Both the position numbers and the translations under genes were made by a program. The notes under the pieces are model-generated. The model ran no database searches, was not told where the DNA came from, and saw nothing but the letters and a program-made list of their open reading frames with translations. Of a stretch of DNA of 64,000 nucleotides, positions 1 through 11,268 are shown piece by piece. How positions within the stretch are numbered: position 1 is the first letter of the stretch; each line of letters starts with the position of its first letter. This DNA comes from Anaspis maculata (Eukaryota; Arthropoda; Insecta; Coleoptera; Scraptiidae), in NCBI GenBank assembly GCA_949128115.1, contig OX421961.1, positions 80,893,277 through 80,957,276 of the forward strand. Reading direction: 5' to 3'.

Positions 1-2
1 AG

Positions 3-110
3 CAACAAGATCTAGATGAGTTAGAGCATGCTCCATATACCCCGGCTTTTGACCAGGTAGCCAGAGCAGAGTATGTGAAAGCGGCAAATATTATATTTAT
101 TCAGATCTAG
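3..110 (+). other. Short open frame at the left edge, unassigned
   Basis: A frame entering from the window edge stays open for 35 codons and stops at 108-110. It contains an acidic run (DLDELEH) and two possible splice donors (GT at 57 and GT at 71). It could be the tail of an exon lying mostly to the left. I do not recognise the protein, and it does not resemble the part of Mon1 expected upstream of the exon at 6486. The rest of 111-250 shows nothing. Confidence 0.15.
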
Positions 111-250
111 TCCACTCTAGAGTGCTGTGAAGCAGGACAAAGAAACAAAGCTATTAACTTGGTATAAACGCGACGATTAAGAGGGATACGACGTTTCAAA
201 ATAACGCACATTTGGAGCTTTCCTGGACTAATAACACCGCTTTGAACAGG

Positions 251-786
251 CGCTTTCCATTTACCGACACAAGTCGACTTGTGTCGACACAAATCGGCAC
301 AAATGCGTTCCATTTGATCTAAGGTGACCAGACGTTCCGATTTGATCGGAACTGTACCGTTTTCGGGAGACACTTTCCGATTCGACTTTCTGTTTCGTAA
401 ATGTTCCGATTTGAGTATCTATTCCGTAAATGCTCCGATTTTCGATTTGAGCGACGAACATTTTGAAAAATATCCCCAAATAGCGGTGTATTTTGCATGT
501 CTATCAGTCTATCCAACAATTAACAGACGCGGAAAAATGAGGAATAGATGATAGGTAGGTGCCTGGAACTTGTAAATCAAGAAATATAAGTTGGCCATGC
601 CCCTTTTTCGGAAAAAAATCATCTGCGGTGCATCTCTGCCCACTGGTTTCCCCATGTTCCGATTTCTTGACTGAAAAATCTGGTCACCTTAATTTGATCT
701 GTGTTACTGTGTGTCATCGTGTCATCGACACAAGTCGACTTCTGTTGACACAAACCAACACAAAGTGTTGTAAATGGAAAGCGCCC
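251..786. mobile_element. Terminal-inverted-repeat element (MITE-like), interrupted by a second element
   Basis: The ends are inverted copies: GGCGCTTTCCATTTACCG at the left and the reverse complement of GGCGCTTTCCATTTAC at the right, followed inward on both sides by the shared stretch ACACAAGTCGACTT. There is no coding capacity. I found no clear target duplication. A separate hAT-type element (320-691) is inserted inside it. Confidence 0.7.
320..691. mobile_element. Non-autonomous hAT-type element with 8-bp target duplication
   Basis: The termini are perfect inverted repeats, TAAGGTGACCAGA and TCTGGTCACCTTA. They are flanked by an exact 8-bp direct repeat ATTTGATC (312-319 and 692-699). An 8-bp duplication with short inverted repeats is the signature of the hAT superfamily. 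The 372-bp body has no transposase. It sits inside the older element 251-786, so it is the later insertion. Confidence 0.82.
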
Positions 787-1366
787 AATACTGGTATAAT
801 AGGTGCTTGAGTCGTAAAGGGCAACGGAAACCGCACATTTTACAGCAACCATTCTACCACCATTATCTTCCTTATGCAACTGTGGGTCGATTTAGGCACA
901 GACAAATGCGGTTTACTTACATTTAATATTCCATTCGGCACTAGAACTTGAACGTTTCCACGTAAGAGTCGCCATGGCTACCACCTTCTGCCTAATCCCA
1001 GAGAGAACCTAATTCGCTTTCTTCAATTGTTTGTCAAGTTGCATACCCGCCCGGCGTAGAAAATACACTGTGTGGCTCCAAAATTTCAGTAATTTTTTTC
1101 TTGAAATCCAGTGAATAATCTGCCAATTCTCTTTCGCATAACCTTCTTGGACATTTTTTTCAATCCATTCCTACTTTTGAAATGTTTCAAATCGAGTCGA
1201 CCGCCGAAAATACACTGCGTCGTGGGTTCCGTAACTTTAATAATTTTTCCTAGTGATGTGAGTCGGATTTATATCCGCAGGATAGATTATCCATTTGATG
1301 CCTTGGTTCAATAGGTGCCAAACTGAAATTTGATACCACATTTGTGCAATATCGGACACAATAAAT

Positions 1367-1397
<31 letters not shown>

Positions 1398-1706
1398 CCC
1401 AATTGTTTTCAACATCTTTGTATTTGGTGTCAAAATGACCGGAAAAATACGACAAATACAAAAAATCACTTTAAAAATATTTTCCAGATATAGCCAAATT
1501 AGCCTGCTATATAGCAGCTATAAACTCCGGATAATTATATATCCTCAAATATAAATAGCGGCTGTTTTACATCACTAATTTTTCCCAAAAACTAGTGGAT
1601 AATCCGTGAACCTTTCACTGAACCTTATTGAACACTGTCTTTAGTTTATTCCTTCTTTTGTAACTATCAAAATCGTGTTGCCCTTCATGACTCAAGACCC
1701 GTTGGG
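787..1706. repeat. Gene-free stretch: diverged repeat units and a poly-T run
   Basis: No gene seen. Segments near 1050-1150, 1195-1260 and 1570-1690 share phrases (for example GAAAATACACTG and a degenerate AGTGGATAATC block) and look like diverged direct repeats. A run of about 30 T lies at roughly 1368-1397. Confidence 0.4.
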
Positions 1707-4700
1707 CAGGGTGGCCCAACGAAAACAGAAAAGAGGGGTTTCCGGACATTTCACCTTATTTTTTTGAAAAAATCTCGGACAGGTCGATTTTTATACCAAG
1801 GGGGACATCTGAAACATACATTGGCGAATTTCTATCTTCAGCCCCCTCACCCCCACCCACCCCAACTTCGAAGTTTCAAATGACACCACCCACCTTGCGA
1901 TACATCAAATTAAAGAGAAGAGAATTAAATTCTCTTCCTGAACAAAATATTTCTATAACTTTCAACCTCACCCCCCCCCTCTCTTCTTCCTAACATTGTC
2001 TGAATTTCCAATGTAATATTCTTGACCTCTCAATTCTCTTCAGTACAGTCAACGTCATCCTGCACAGCATTGAGGGAGAAAATTTTCTATGTAAAAAGTG
2101 CCACCCAAATTCACCCCTTCACTCCCCCAGCCCAACTTCAAAATCTAAAATGACACTTTCTACTTTGTGATTGTGATACATCAAATTGAAGGGAATTGAA
2201 TTCTCTTCATGAATAAAATATTTTCAGAATTTTCAAAATTTGAAAAAAATTGTATTCAGAAGATAGTCGATGAGCCAGGAGCCAAAAATCACGATCTTGG
2301 TTTCCACCCTGGGGACTTGACGTGTCATACCTTTTTGGATTCCCCACAACACCAGCATGAAAATAAGCCATGATACGTTTCTGTATCGAGTAGCTTAAGA
2401 CCGCCATCTTGGAAAAACCGCGCCAAATATGTAGTTCTTGTGGTTTGTATTTTTTTCGCATCAACGGCACCTCCAATTGGGAAAATAGAACTGAATAAAA
2501 TTGAACAACAAAATTTAATATAAATATCGTTTAGCACTGTTTTTTGACAGGTCTCGTTACTCCAAATATGACAGTTTATAGTTTAGCTATGGCAAATTTC
2601 TTAATTTGACATTTTCGAGAATACCCAATCATATTTATACGAACCGAACTTCACGTCATTGTCTTTCTAGCTTACTTTACTAGAAATGCTGCTTTTAGCG
2701 GCATTTTGATGTCCGTCTGTCCGTCTGTCCATCGATCGGTCTAACTGTCTGTCTCATCAATTAATTGCCCCTGAACGGGAAGACCTAGCGGAAATCGACT
2801 TCTTGTGTGTAACATGTAGTCACCGGAGAATGAAATTGAGAAAAAAGAAATTTCTCAAACCGTCGCCATCTTGATCTGCAATGTCAAATTTTCTTAAAAA
2901 TGATCCGGTTTTCATGAAACTTGAAATACACTCATGTTTTATAAGTAGAAGTATGATTTTAATGTTTTCTGTTTGATCCGGCGCCATTTCGTCCGCAATG
3001 TTGAAATTGGTTAAAGTGGTCCGATTTTGATGACAATTGGAATCTAGTCGTGTCTTGTGTATGCATTGATGGTTTTTATGTTAGTTTCACGATAAGCGCC
3101 ATATTGACGTGCCACATGGAGATTAATCTCCAGCTGTCACGCAAAATCAATGTATTCAAATATTTTCTGGACAAGGGGATTCCGATGTGACTGAAAGACT
3201 TGTTGATGGAAATCGGTTTTTGTTAGTTCTATTCCACAAGTAGAAACTTCAGAAAAATATATACGGAAAATGCCATTAAATTTTCGAAATTTGCAAAAAA
3301 ATTGGAAATTTTTGATTTTTTCTTTGAAAATTTGAGAACCAGATAGCAATGCCTATACATCTTTATTCAAGAAAGTCGCATACTGAATTTGAACTTTCTA
3401 TTTTCAAAAAAAGTTACCAAAAATGGTTTTCCAGTAAACATGAAAAAATGAATCAGTAGAAACCATTTCTTTTACATTTTTTTTTGGAAATAGAAAGTTC
3501 AAATTCGCTATGCGATTTTCTTGGATACATATGTATAGGCGTTGCTATCTGGTTTCTGAATTTTCTAAGAAAAATTGCAAAATTTTCAAATTTTTTTGCA
3601 AATTTCGAAAATTTAATAGCATTTCCCGTACATTTTTCATTGGAAAAGTTCCTTCTTGTAGTAAAGAACTAACAAAAACCGATTTCCATCAATAAGTTTT
3701 TCAGTCACATCGGAAACCCTTTGTTCAGAAAATATTTGAATAAATTGATTTTGCGTGACAGCTGGAGATTAATTTCCATGTGGCACGTCAATATGGCGCT
3801 GATCGTGAAACTAACTTAAAAACCATCAATGTATACACAAGACACAACTAGATTCCAATTTTCATCAAAATCAGACCACTTTAACCAATTTCAACATGGC
3901 GGACAAAATGGCATCGGATCAAAAAGAAAACATTAAAATCATACTTTCACGTATAAAACATGTGTGTATTTCAAGTTTCATGAAAATCGGATCACTTTTG
4001 AGAAAATTTGACATTGCGGATCAAGATGGCGACGGTTTGAGAAATTTCTTTTCTCTCAATTTCATTCTCCGGTGACTACATGTTACACACAAGAAGTCGA
4101 TTTCCGCTAGGTCTTCCCGTTCAGGGGCAATTGATTGATGAGACAGACAGTTAGACCGATGGACAGACGGACATCAAAATGCCGTTAAAAGCAGCATTTC
4201 TAGTAAAGTAAGCTAGAAAGACAATGACGTGAAGTTCGGTTCGTATAAATATGATTGGGTATTCTCGAAAATGTCAAATAAAGAAATTTGCCATAGCTAA
4301 ACCATAAACTGTCATATTTGGAGTAACGAGACCTGTCAAAAAACAGTGCTAAACGATATTTATAGTGAATTTTGTTGTTTAATTTTATTCAGTTTTATTT
4401 TTCCAATTGGAGGTGCCGTTAATGCGAAAAAAATTACAAACCACAAGAACTACATATTTGGCGCGGTTTTTCCAAGATGGCGGTCTTAAGCTACTCGATA
4501 CAGAAACGTATCATGGCTTATTTTCATGCTGGTGTTGTGGGGAATCCAAAAAGGTATGACACGTCAAGTCCCCAGAGTGGAAACCACTCGAGCCCCCTGG
4601 CTCAACGACTAATTTGATGTATCACAAAGTAGATGGTGTCTGTTAAATTTTGAAGTTTGGGTGGGGGAAAGGGAAGGGGTGAATTTGGGTAGCACTTTTC

Positions 4701-5074
4701 TCCACCGAAAATTTCCTCCTTAGATGCTATTCAGGATGACGCTGATTAAATTGAAAATAATTGAAGGGTCGAGAATAGAAAATGGGACAGTCAGAGAAAT
4801 TTAGGAAGATTTAGGAAGTGGGGTTAAAAATTTTGAAAATATTTTTTTCAGAAAAGTAATTTGATTCTCTTTGATTTGATGTATCGCAAAGCAGATGGTG
4901 TCATTCGAAATTCTGAAGTTGAGGTGGGTAGGGATGAGGGGGCTGAAGATAGAAATTTGCCAATGTATGTTTCAGATGTCCCCCTCGATATAAAAATCGA
5001 CCTGTCTGAGCTTTTTTCAAAAAAATTGGGTGAAATGTCCGAAACCCCTGTTCTGTTTTCGTTGGGCCACCCTG
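1707..5074. mobile_element. 3.4-kb foldback palindrome with CAGGGTGG / CCACCCTG ends
   Basis: The left half reads as the reverse complement of the right half over almost its whole length. CAGGGTGGCCCAACGAAAAC at 1707 pairs with its complement ending at 5074. The block around 2640-2700 (CATATTTATACGAACCGAAC) pairs with 4190-4260, and 3340-3370 pairs with 3520-3560. The centre lies near 3440. The right end is followed by TA; the left is preceded by GG instead. Short frames inside overlap on both strands and match no family I know. It belongs to the TA|CAGGGTG foldback family seen repeatedly in this window. Confidence 0.85.
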
Positions 5075-5122
5075 TATATATACTGGACCGGGCGCCATCC
5101 CCACTGTACTAAGGGTGGGTTT

Positions 5123-6146
5123 AAGCCCGTTCTACAATCAGTCGGGAGACAGAGTCGGAAGTCGTGCGCACGCGCAATCGTCTGTCGGTACCACTTACGA
5201 CGGTCGTAGTCGGCGTACGCAACGAGATGGCCATTGCCCATGGTTGCCGACTCCCGACACGTCCAACTAACCTCAAATTTATCAATCAAAACAGCTCACA
5301 AATCAGTTTTTGCAAAGAAAAAATTGATTATGGGGTCTCACCCACCAGCGACGAGTTCGAGTTTGTTCTCTTTGTCGTTTAAGCAGTCCGTACAATTTAA
5401 TTAGGTCACTATAGGCCAACAGCAAATTACAAAGAATAATTAACAAGTCCTTTTTTTTTTTTTTCCAATAGGTTTATTGGCATAAGCAACTAGGCTATTA
5501 GCACATTATGTACACAGTATGTGATTCTTGATTGTAAAATTTTTCCAAAATTTCAAATTTGGTTGAGTAGATTTAGGTTCTGCATGAAGTTGATGATGTC
5601 ATCTTCATTTTTTAGCGAGGTAGATGTGGATATGTTTCGATATTTCCTGCAGCCTGTCAGAATGTGGGCAACTGTGATATTTGTGTTGCATTCCTGGCAG
5701 ATTGGTGGTTGTGATTTGGTCAGAAGATATTCGTGGGTCAGTCTTGTGTGTCCGATTCTTAGGCGAGTTATGACTATTTGTTGTTTTCTTGTCTTGTCTC
5801 TCGGGATTTTAACAAGTCCTCTTGATCCATGTTAACTATGTTCCGTTGGCTTTGGCTCGGCGTACGCGCTTTTGTTATTCTATTTTGAAGTTCTTGTTGA
5901 CATTGACATTTTTGACAAGTCAAATGTTACTAGATATTTGGGGAATTTGGTATTTATTTACAGAAAGTTGTACTCCCACTCATAGATAAGGCTCCCACTT
6001 GAAAAATGGCGGGAAGAACATGGTAACGTTTGCAACGACTACGACTGCATTGACAGCGATTGTAGAATGCCTATTCCGACTTGAACGACTACCGACACAC
6101 GTAACGACTTCCTACTCCGTCTCCCGACTGATTGTAGAACGGGCTT
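5123..6146. mobile_element. TIR element carrying an inserted LINE fragment
   Basis: The ends match as inverted repeats for about 28 bp or more: AAGCCCGTTCTACAATCAGT at 5123 and its complement ending with GGGCTT at 6146. The similarity continues inward with mismatches (GGGAGACAGAGTCGGAAGTC against the copy at 6105-6130). No transposase frame is visible. The segment 5452-5808 is a later LINE insertion. Confidence 0.7.
5452..5808 (-). mobile_element. 5'-truncated LINE, C-terminal end of ORF2
   Basis: On the minus strand a frame ends at 5553-5555. It contains a segment reading RIGHTRLTHEYLL followed by a C-x2-C-x-(n)-H-x4-C pattern (CQEC...HILTGC). This is typical of the region after the RNase H domain in non-LTR retrotransposon ORF2. 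After the stop comes a short 3' UTR and a poly-A tail, seen as poly-T at 5451-5464. A 12-bp direct repeat TTAACAAGTCCT (5440-5451 and 5809-5820) flanks the piece, as expected for target-primed insertion. Only about 80 codons remain, so the copy is dead on arrival. Confidence 0.85.
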
Positions 6147-6147
6147 T

Positions 6148-6293
6148 AGTCAGCTTATTTAGCCCCAAGTTTTAATTTTAGTCGCAAGCGCAGAGACGCC
6201 CATTGGCTCTTATGAACCAGCCTCCTCAGAACAGCCAATGAGCGTTGCAGCGCTTACGACTAAAATTAAAACTTGCGGCTAAATAAGCTGACT
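6148..6293. mobile_element. 146-bp hairpin MITE
   Basis: The arms of about 42 bp are nearly perfect inverted repeats starting AGTCAGCTTATTTAGCC and ending with GGCTAAATAAGCTGACT. They are separated by a loop of about 60 bp. Non-coding. It lies 190 bp upstream of the last Mon1 exon, within its intron. Confidence 0.75.
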
Positions 6294-6485
6294 GAACGCA
6301 CCTTAAAGCAAACCTTTTTTGCAGCATTCATGCGAATTCATAATTGTCTAAATTCTAGGAGGCATATTGCTACAAGAAATGGTTTGAATCAATATATCAG
6401 CAATTGGAGGAAAAAACTTTTTGTGTAGCTTTAAACAAAATTAATGTGAATTTTTTTAATTTTCTGTGTTCAATCATTATTGCAG

Positions 6486-7199
6486 AATTTAGTTTTTGCG
6501 ATCGTGCTAGCGGACAACAAACTGATTACTCTTGTCCGAATGAAGAAATATTGCTTACATCCCGCCGACCTGCACTTGATCTTCAATCTGGTGCAATCTT
6601 CAGAAAGCCTGAAAATTGCCGAAAGTTGGACTCCCTTGTGTCTGCCAAGGTTCGACGCCAGTGGCTACATGTTCGCCCACATCTCCTACTTGGCCGAGGA
6701 TTGCCAGGCTTGCTTGTTTCTGCTCACGGTCGAAAGCCAAGCCTTCTTCGACTTAAGCGAAATCAGGAAGCGCATCGTAGAAAAACTGCGACGAAACAAC
6801 TGCTTGGAGGCCATAAATGAATCCTTGAGCACGGCAGCTGAAAGTTGTGAATCCGCTGGTTTTCCGGAACTCAGACACTACCTGTATAAGTGCAAAAGCA
6901 CAGCTCAGTTTTACCAGCCGAGCGTTGCTCCACCTTACAACATGTTCCGTGAACGCTTGAATGACGTCTACAAGAAAGCTCACCAACTCTTGCACAGCAC
7001 CGAAAGGCCACTAAAACTGATCTTCGAAAAGAGTTCCAATGAAGTAATGCTAGCATGGGACACCCGAGGTTTCGAACTGTACGTCGTGTTCGAACCGATC
7101 ATCGACTACAGCAATGCCATCAATACAGTAAGCAGGTTGCTGAATTGGATTAAAAAGAAAGAGGATAAACTGTTCCATCTTAACGCACCTACGTTTTAG
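6486..7199 (+). CDS. Mon1: Vacuolar fusion protein MON1 homologue, last coding exon
   Basis: Mon1 pairs with Ccz1 to form the guanine-nucleotide exchange factor that activates Rab7 on late endosomes, driving the early-to-late endosome switch and fusion with lysosomes. This exon encodes the C-terminal 237 residues in phase 0 after an acceptor ...ATTGCAG at 6484-6485. It carries the conserved stretch of the family: VLADNKLITLVRMKK, then HPADLHLIFNLV, ESWTPLCLP, HISYLAEDCQACL, and near the C-terminus RHYLYKCKS, FELYVVFEP and LNWIKKKEDKLFHL. The order and spacing match insect and vertebrate MON1 (third longin domain region) up to the stop codon. I could not find the upstream exons in 1-6485, so the gene probably begins to the left of the window. 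Its last intron here is packed with repeats. An AATAAA lies 8 bp after the stop codon. Confidence 0.93.
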   Translation, partial: NLVFAIVLADNKLITLVRMKKYCLHPADLHLIFNLVQSSESLKIAESWTPLCLPRFDASGYMFAHISYLAEDCQACLFLLTVESQAFFDLSEIRKRIVEKLRRNNCLEAINESLSTAAESCESAGFPELRHYLYKCKSTAQFYQPSVAPPYNMFRERLNDVYKKAHQLLHSTERPLKLIFEKSSNEVMLAWDTRGFELYVVFEPIIDYSNAINTVSRLLNWIKKKEDKLFHLNAPTF

Positions 7200-7206
7200 T
7201 TATTAT

Positions 7207-7212
7207 AATAAA
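7207..7212 (+). terminator. Poly(A) signal of Mon1
   Basis: An AATAAA hexamer 8 bp after the Mon1 stop codon. This is unusually close, so the 3' UTR would be short. No other feature in 7213-7300 competes with it strongly. Confidence 0.5.
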
Positions 7213-8089
7213 TCTGTTTACCTATGGTCAGTTCCTGGACGATAAGGGCTAAACATAATTTTATTCACGAATAGTTATTAACCAGTGAACCATTTCGCCT
7301 GTTTCAATAATAAATCAAAATGCGTTAATTAAGCCAATAGCAGCGCGAGTTGAATTACGTATAATTTGAGAATAAACTTTAACGTTCAGGAACTGAAGGC
7401 TAGTGAAAATATTTTAATCAATTTACTGTGATATACTTATGTATTTAAATATATTTAAAGAATACTGAGATTGAAATAATGTAGTATTGTATTTTATTTT
7501 ATCCTTGCTCTAGTTTATGTCTTATCATTTTTGAACGTCTAGTGCAGAGAGCCGCAGAAACACCCTTTACCCTTTTCGCCACTGACTGGACGTTGAAGAG
7601 TATAGGTACCTACATAATAGTCTACTATTACTAAATTTCGTCAAGACCGTTTTGGAAAACGGGTGTGGGGCTTCCTGTCTGCCCGTTCTATGCCTCCAAA
7701 TTTTTGAAAAAAATAATTGTCTTCACATTTTTCATTTTTCTACAATACGGTGAGTTGAGATTTTCTGCAGGTACTAAGTGTTTTTTTTTTCATACAGTGT
7801 TATCAAACAATCCTGTCCAACATGTGTTGCTAAAATACGTAGGTAAACTACGTTGGAAACATCTTAAAACAAGTTTGCCTAAAAAACACGTTTTTCTTTT
7901 AGAATTCAACTTTGACCGCATCAATTTTGGTGAAATCCATACAGGCGCTGGGACCCTAATGAGGGCCCGGGCAAACTTATGTCAAAAGGCCCTTTGCAGC
8001 AGAAATGCCCCCCTTCCCCCTCGGTGATACCCTGTAGGTGAAATAAGGTGTTAATATTTATCCAGAAATAGAAAAATTAATATAATCTC
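7213..8089. other. Intergenic, no gene
   Basis: AT-rich sequence. A weak inverted pair (CAGTTCCTGGACG near 7229 and CGTTCAGGAACTG near 7383) may be an old MITE. Nothing else is supported. Confidence 0.4.
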
Positions 8090-8682
8090 CAAAGGTGGGC
8101 ACCGTTAACGAAAAAGTTAACTTCGTTAAACGTTAAATCGTTAACAAAAAAGTTAACTTCGTTAATCAGTTAATTGATACAAAATGTAACGGAAGTTAAC
8201 GTTAAACCGTTAACGTTAATTTTTTATTTTGTGAACCTAAATAATCTCTCAGAGACCACCCGAACACCACCTTGAAAGCGACTAACCTATATAATATCTA
8301 CCCTACACCAGCATACCCAAGTAAACTGAGCCAAAATTGAAGTGAACCACCCCAAAATTTTGCCTCGGTTACCTCAATGAGGATGACTCGAGAAAAAGTT
8401 GCCTGATTCTGAAAATGTTTGTGCTGGTCGATGGATAATCTTTACAGGTGGTGGTATAGTTAAAAACTTCAATTTTTCAGACTTCTTCTGTTTCGGGTTT
8501 TGAAAACAAATATCGCTGAACAAGTTAACGTTAACGGACTTGAGTTAACGGAAGTTGAATGTAGCGGAAGTTACTTAGTCCGTTAATAATTTTTCAATTT
8601 AACTTAAAAGTTGAATCGTTAACGAAAAAGTCAACTTCGTTAATTAACGATTAACGGATTAACGCTTTGGTGCCCAGCTTTG
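8090..8682. mobile_element. TIR element rich in GTTAAC motifs, hAT-like
   Basis: The ends are inverted repeats CAAAGGTGGGCACC and GGTGCCCAGCTTTG with one mismatch. The flanks TATAATCTC and TATATCTC look like an 8-bp duplication with one slipped base, which would fit hAT. Both sub-terminal regions are filled with repeated GTTAAC / TTCGTTAA words. The middle shares a segment around GAAGTGAACCACCCCAAAAT with 54290-54310. No transposase seen. Confidence 0.6.
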
Positions 8683-9392
8683 TATATCTCGAAAACAAAA
8701 CATGATTGATGATATGAATTATTTTGAAGAAAAAATCAGGGATCTACTAATAAATAACCGAGTAAATAACAAATAATATTGATGATGAGTCTCTAAACTA
8801 CATGACCTCAAACAACATTCTAGTTGTTCCCGTAGAAATGAAAAAAATCGACCTGTACATAATATATCGGCGTTCTTTCCCTGATATTTTTCTTTCAAAA
8901 GAATCCAAGTAGAGACTTGGGAATCAATTACACCACACGTTTTTTTTTTCAGAAGTCTCCCTCGGAAGACTTCTGGGAGTGAAGCACGCGTATATTTTAT
9001 ACTTTTCTCTTTTCTCTTACTTTTTTCTTTATGTTCCAAATGCTCGTAACGTCCATTTGAGAAATGGAAATTCAATATAAGGGTCCTTGCATGAATTTTA
9101 TTTTGAGACGATTACTTCAAAAAATCATTAAAAACGTTAGGTATCTACTTACCTATTCACAATAATTTCCGGACAAAATTGTTTTTCAAAAAATTGGCCC
9201 ATCCTGGTGACGATCAAACGAGCGATCAAAGTTTGATTTTTTTGCGCCAAAAACGGCTACATTCACAATGACCTTGTACTGAATGATTGTGTTGACGTCA
9301 CGCCGACTGTTTTTTTTTGTTCTCGAGGTTTATCAGACGGCCACATAATCACGCAATGACCTTGAATCTTTACTTTGACAACCGAATTAGAA
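8683..9392. other. Intergenic, no gene
   Basis: No coding or repeat structure that I can support. The short frames here overlap poly-T and low-complexity sequence. Confidence 0.4.
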
Positions 9393-9726
9393 GGATGGAG
9401 CTAAACTGGAAAACTGGTGAAATCAGCCGTTGCGAAATCAAGTGCTACGGGCCTATTCTTGGACAGAAATTTATCATTCAGGTCTCTTTGGAAAGCTGCA
9501 AGGATGTACTTTGGTTTGAGCCGATTGGCGTTTCCAAAATCCAGAAATAATTCTTTCAAATTTGTAAAAAAATGTTTTATTTTTTCAATTTTGGAAACGC
9601 CAATGAGCTCAAACCAAAGTACATCCTTGTAGCTTTCCAAAGAGACCTGAAAGATAAATTTCTGTCAAAGAATAAGCCCGTAGCACTTGATTTCGCAATG
9701 GCTGATTTCACCAATTTAACTCCATC
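9393..9726. mobile_element. Foldback repeat of the GGATGGAG family, complete copy
   Basis: The left half (GGATGGAGCTAAACTGG...) and right half (...CCAATTTAACTCCATCC) are inverted copies about 155 bp long that meet near 9560. The same sequence recurs as half copies at 44697-44830, 46900-47005, 47010-47136 and 55660-55795, so it is a dispersed family. The short frames it contains are by-products of the palindrome. Confidence 0.75.
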
Positions 9727-9788
9727 CTTAAAGGCTGTATACGCAGGGTATCAATATTTCTCCCTCAAAAATAAAGATAAAGAGATAC

Positions 9789-10103
9789 TGGCTACGTTTA
9801 CACCGTGGCTTTGGTCCGCGACCTAAGCACTAAATTCGACCCAAATAAATTTAGTCTACGTGGTGTAAACGATCACGTACAAGGACTAAATTAGGACCAA
9901 GTAGCTTGGATCAGGTCTCCGGTTGGCCGTGGACCGACCTAAATTTGGTTTTCAAATTTATTCACTTTTAGTGTATATTTTAAAATAGGTCGGCCTCTGG
10001 TAGTCAACCTGTGTAAACTCTGGAAGAGAAGAATTCATTTAGGTGGAATTTGGGTCAGTGCTTGGGTCAGTCCAGTTTTAGTCCACCGGTGTAAACGTAG
10101 CCA
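9789..10103. mobile_element. 315-bp TIR element (GGCTACGTTTACACC ends)
   Basis: Inverted ends TGGCTACGTTTACACC and GGTGTAAACGTAGCCA flank a non-coding body with weak internal symmetry. I see no convincing target duplication, so the superfamily is left open. Confidence 0.65.
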
Positions 10104-10170
10104 TAGGGATTTTGATGGGATTCCATCAAATGTTTGTCCACTTTGTTTCCGTTTGGATTACCCCACATTT

Positions 10171-10761
10171 TTTTAGGAGCCCAATAGACCATATTAATTA
10201 TTCGCACTTTCCCCTTCCATTAGTCATTTGTAAGTTAGGTATGTGCCTGTGACCATGCGCATTGCAGCAGAAGATTTCGCGCGCCACAGCATACATAGAA
10301 AACGGAACTTTGCTGTCGCTGTCAGAATTTACGATTTCAAGGTGTTTTCTTTATTCTTGGGACGTTTTAACCTTTTCAACCATACTTTTACGTGACGGCT
10401 GACGCTCGGTTCGCTCTCAAGCGCTGTCAAAATTCTCGTTAGCGAAAGTTGTGCAATAAAATATGGCGGGTAATTTGAAATTGTTTTGGATTCAGAAAAC
10501 CCCATTTTAAAATGCTTCGCATCAACTTCACAGCAAGATTTTTCATTTCATTATGGTGAAAAGTAGATCAGGTATTTCTTTTTACACACTTGTTATGTTA
10601 TACATTCGTTGAAATTGTCAATTTGCACCTTGAATTGATCATTTTACAAAGTCATTCAACATGCATATTCTTATGGGAGTTTCAACTCAGCACATGTGGT
10701 TGTCTCTCTCCTCGATCTGCGACTGCGCTTTGAATAATTAATATGGTCAATAGCCCTAAAA
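10171..10761. mobile_element. 591-bp TIR element
   Basis: The left end TTTTAGGAGCCCAATAGACC and the right end GGTCAATAGCCCTAAAA are inverted with a few mismatches. Further in, both arms share ATATTAATTATTC. No coding capacity and no clear target duplication. Confidence 0.6.
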
Positions 10762-11268
10762 CACTAAAAAAGTTTCTAAACGCTTACAAACGCTTATCAA
10801 CTGTTTTATAATTTTGAGAGACGTAGAAAATTGAGTAGAGCCGTTTTTTGAAAAAAGTTGTCAACAAAAAATAATATTTTTCTTACACCTAATTGAAAAA
10901 ACGCTCTGAACTCAATTTTGTAATACACTCAGTACACCATAACCACATAAAAATGTTTGAGTTTTTATCTCCATTTTTGAGGGAGAAATCCTCGAAATAG
11001 TTTTGGTCTACTGAGAATACAGCCTTAGAAGGTGATAGTTGTGGTCCTCCAGATCTTTTAGAGTTGCTGTCAGCAAGAGAATGCCAAATTTCTAGCATGA
11101 CCTGGTTCGAGACCTGCTTACTTACGCCAATTTTCATAATTGACGTAAGTATGAATTTCAAGTATGAATTTGAAGTATGAAGTATGAATTTTCAAATGTA
11201 TTCAATCAGAGGTACATTATTCTTAAAACCTAGGGCCTATGATACACTTTTTTGTAATCAACAAATAA
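10762..11268. other. Intergenic, no gene
   Basis: Mostly AT-rich sequence downstream of Prp38. A short inverted pair around GACGTAAGT (11120-11150) is the only structure. The Prp38 3' UTR must lie in its right part. Confidence 0.35.

Noticed and set aside
1368..1397. Poly-T as a retrotransposon tail
   Set aside because: No retrotransposon sequence or target duplication lies next to it; simple repeat is the safer reading.
3484..3695. Pairs of mirror-image short frames in the large palindromes
   Set aside because: Palindromic sequence produces the same frames on both strands. They have low-complexity composition and no conservation signal.
6404..6820. 138-codon plus-strand frame overlapping Mon1
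   Set aside because: It is in another frame than the conserved Mon1 exon and crosses its splice acceptor.
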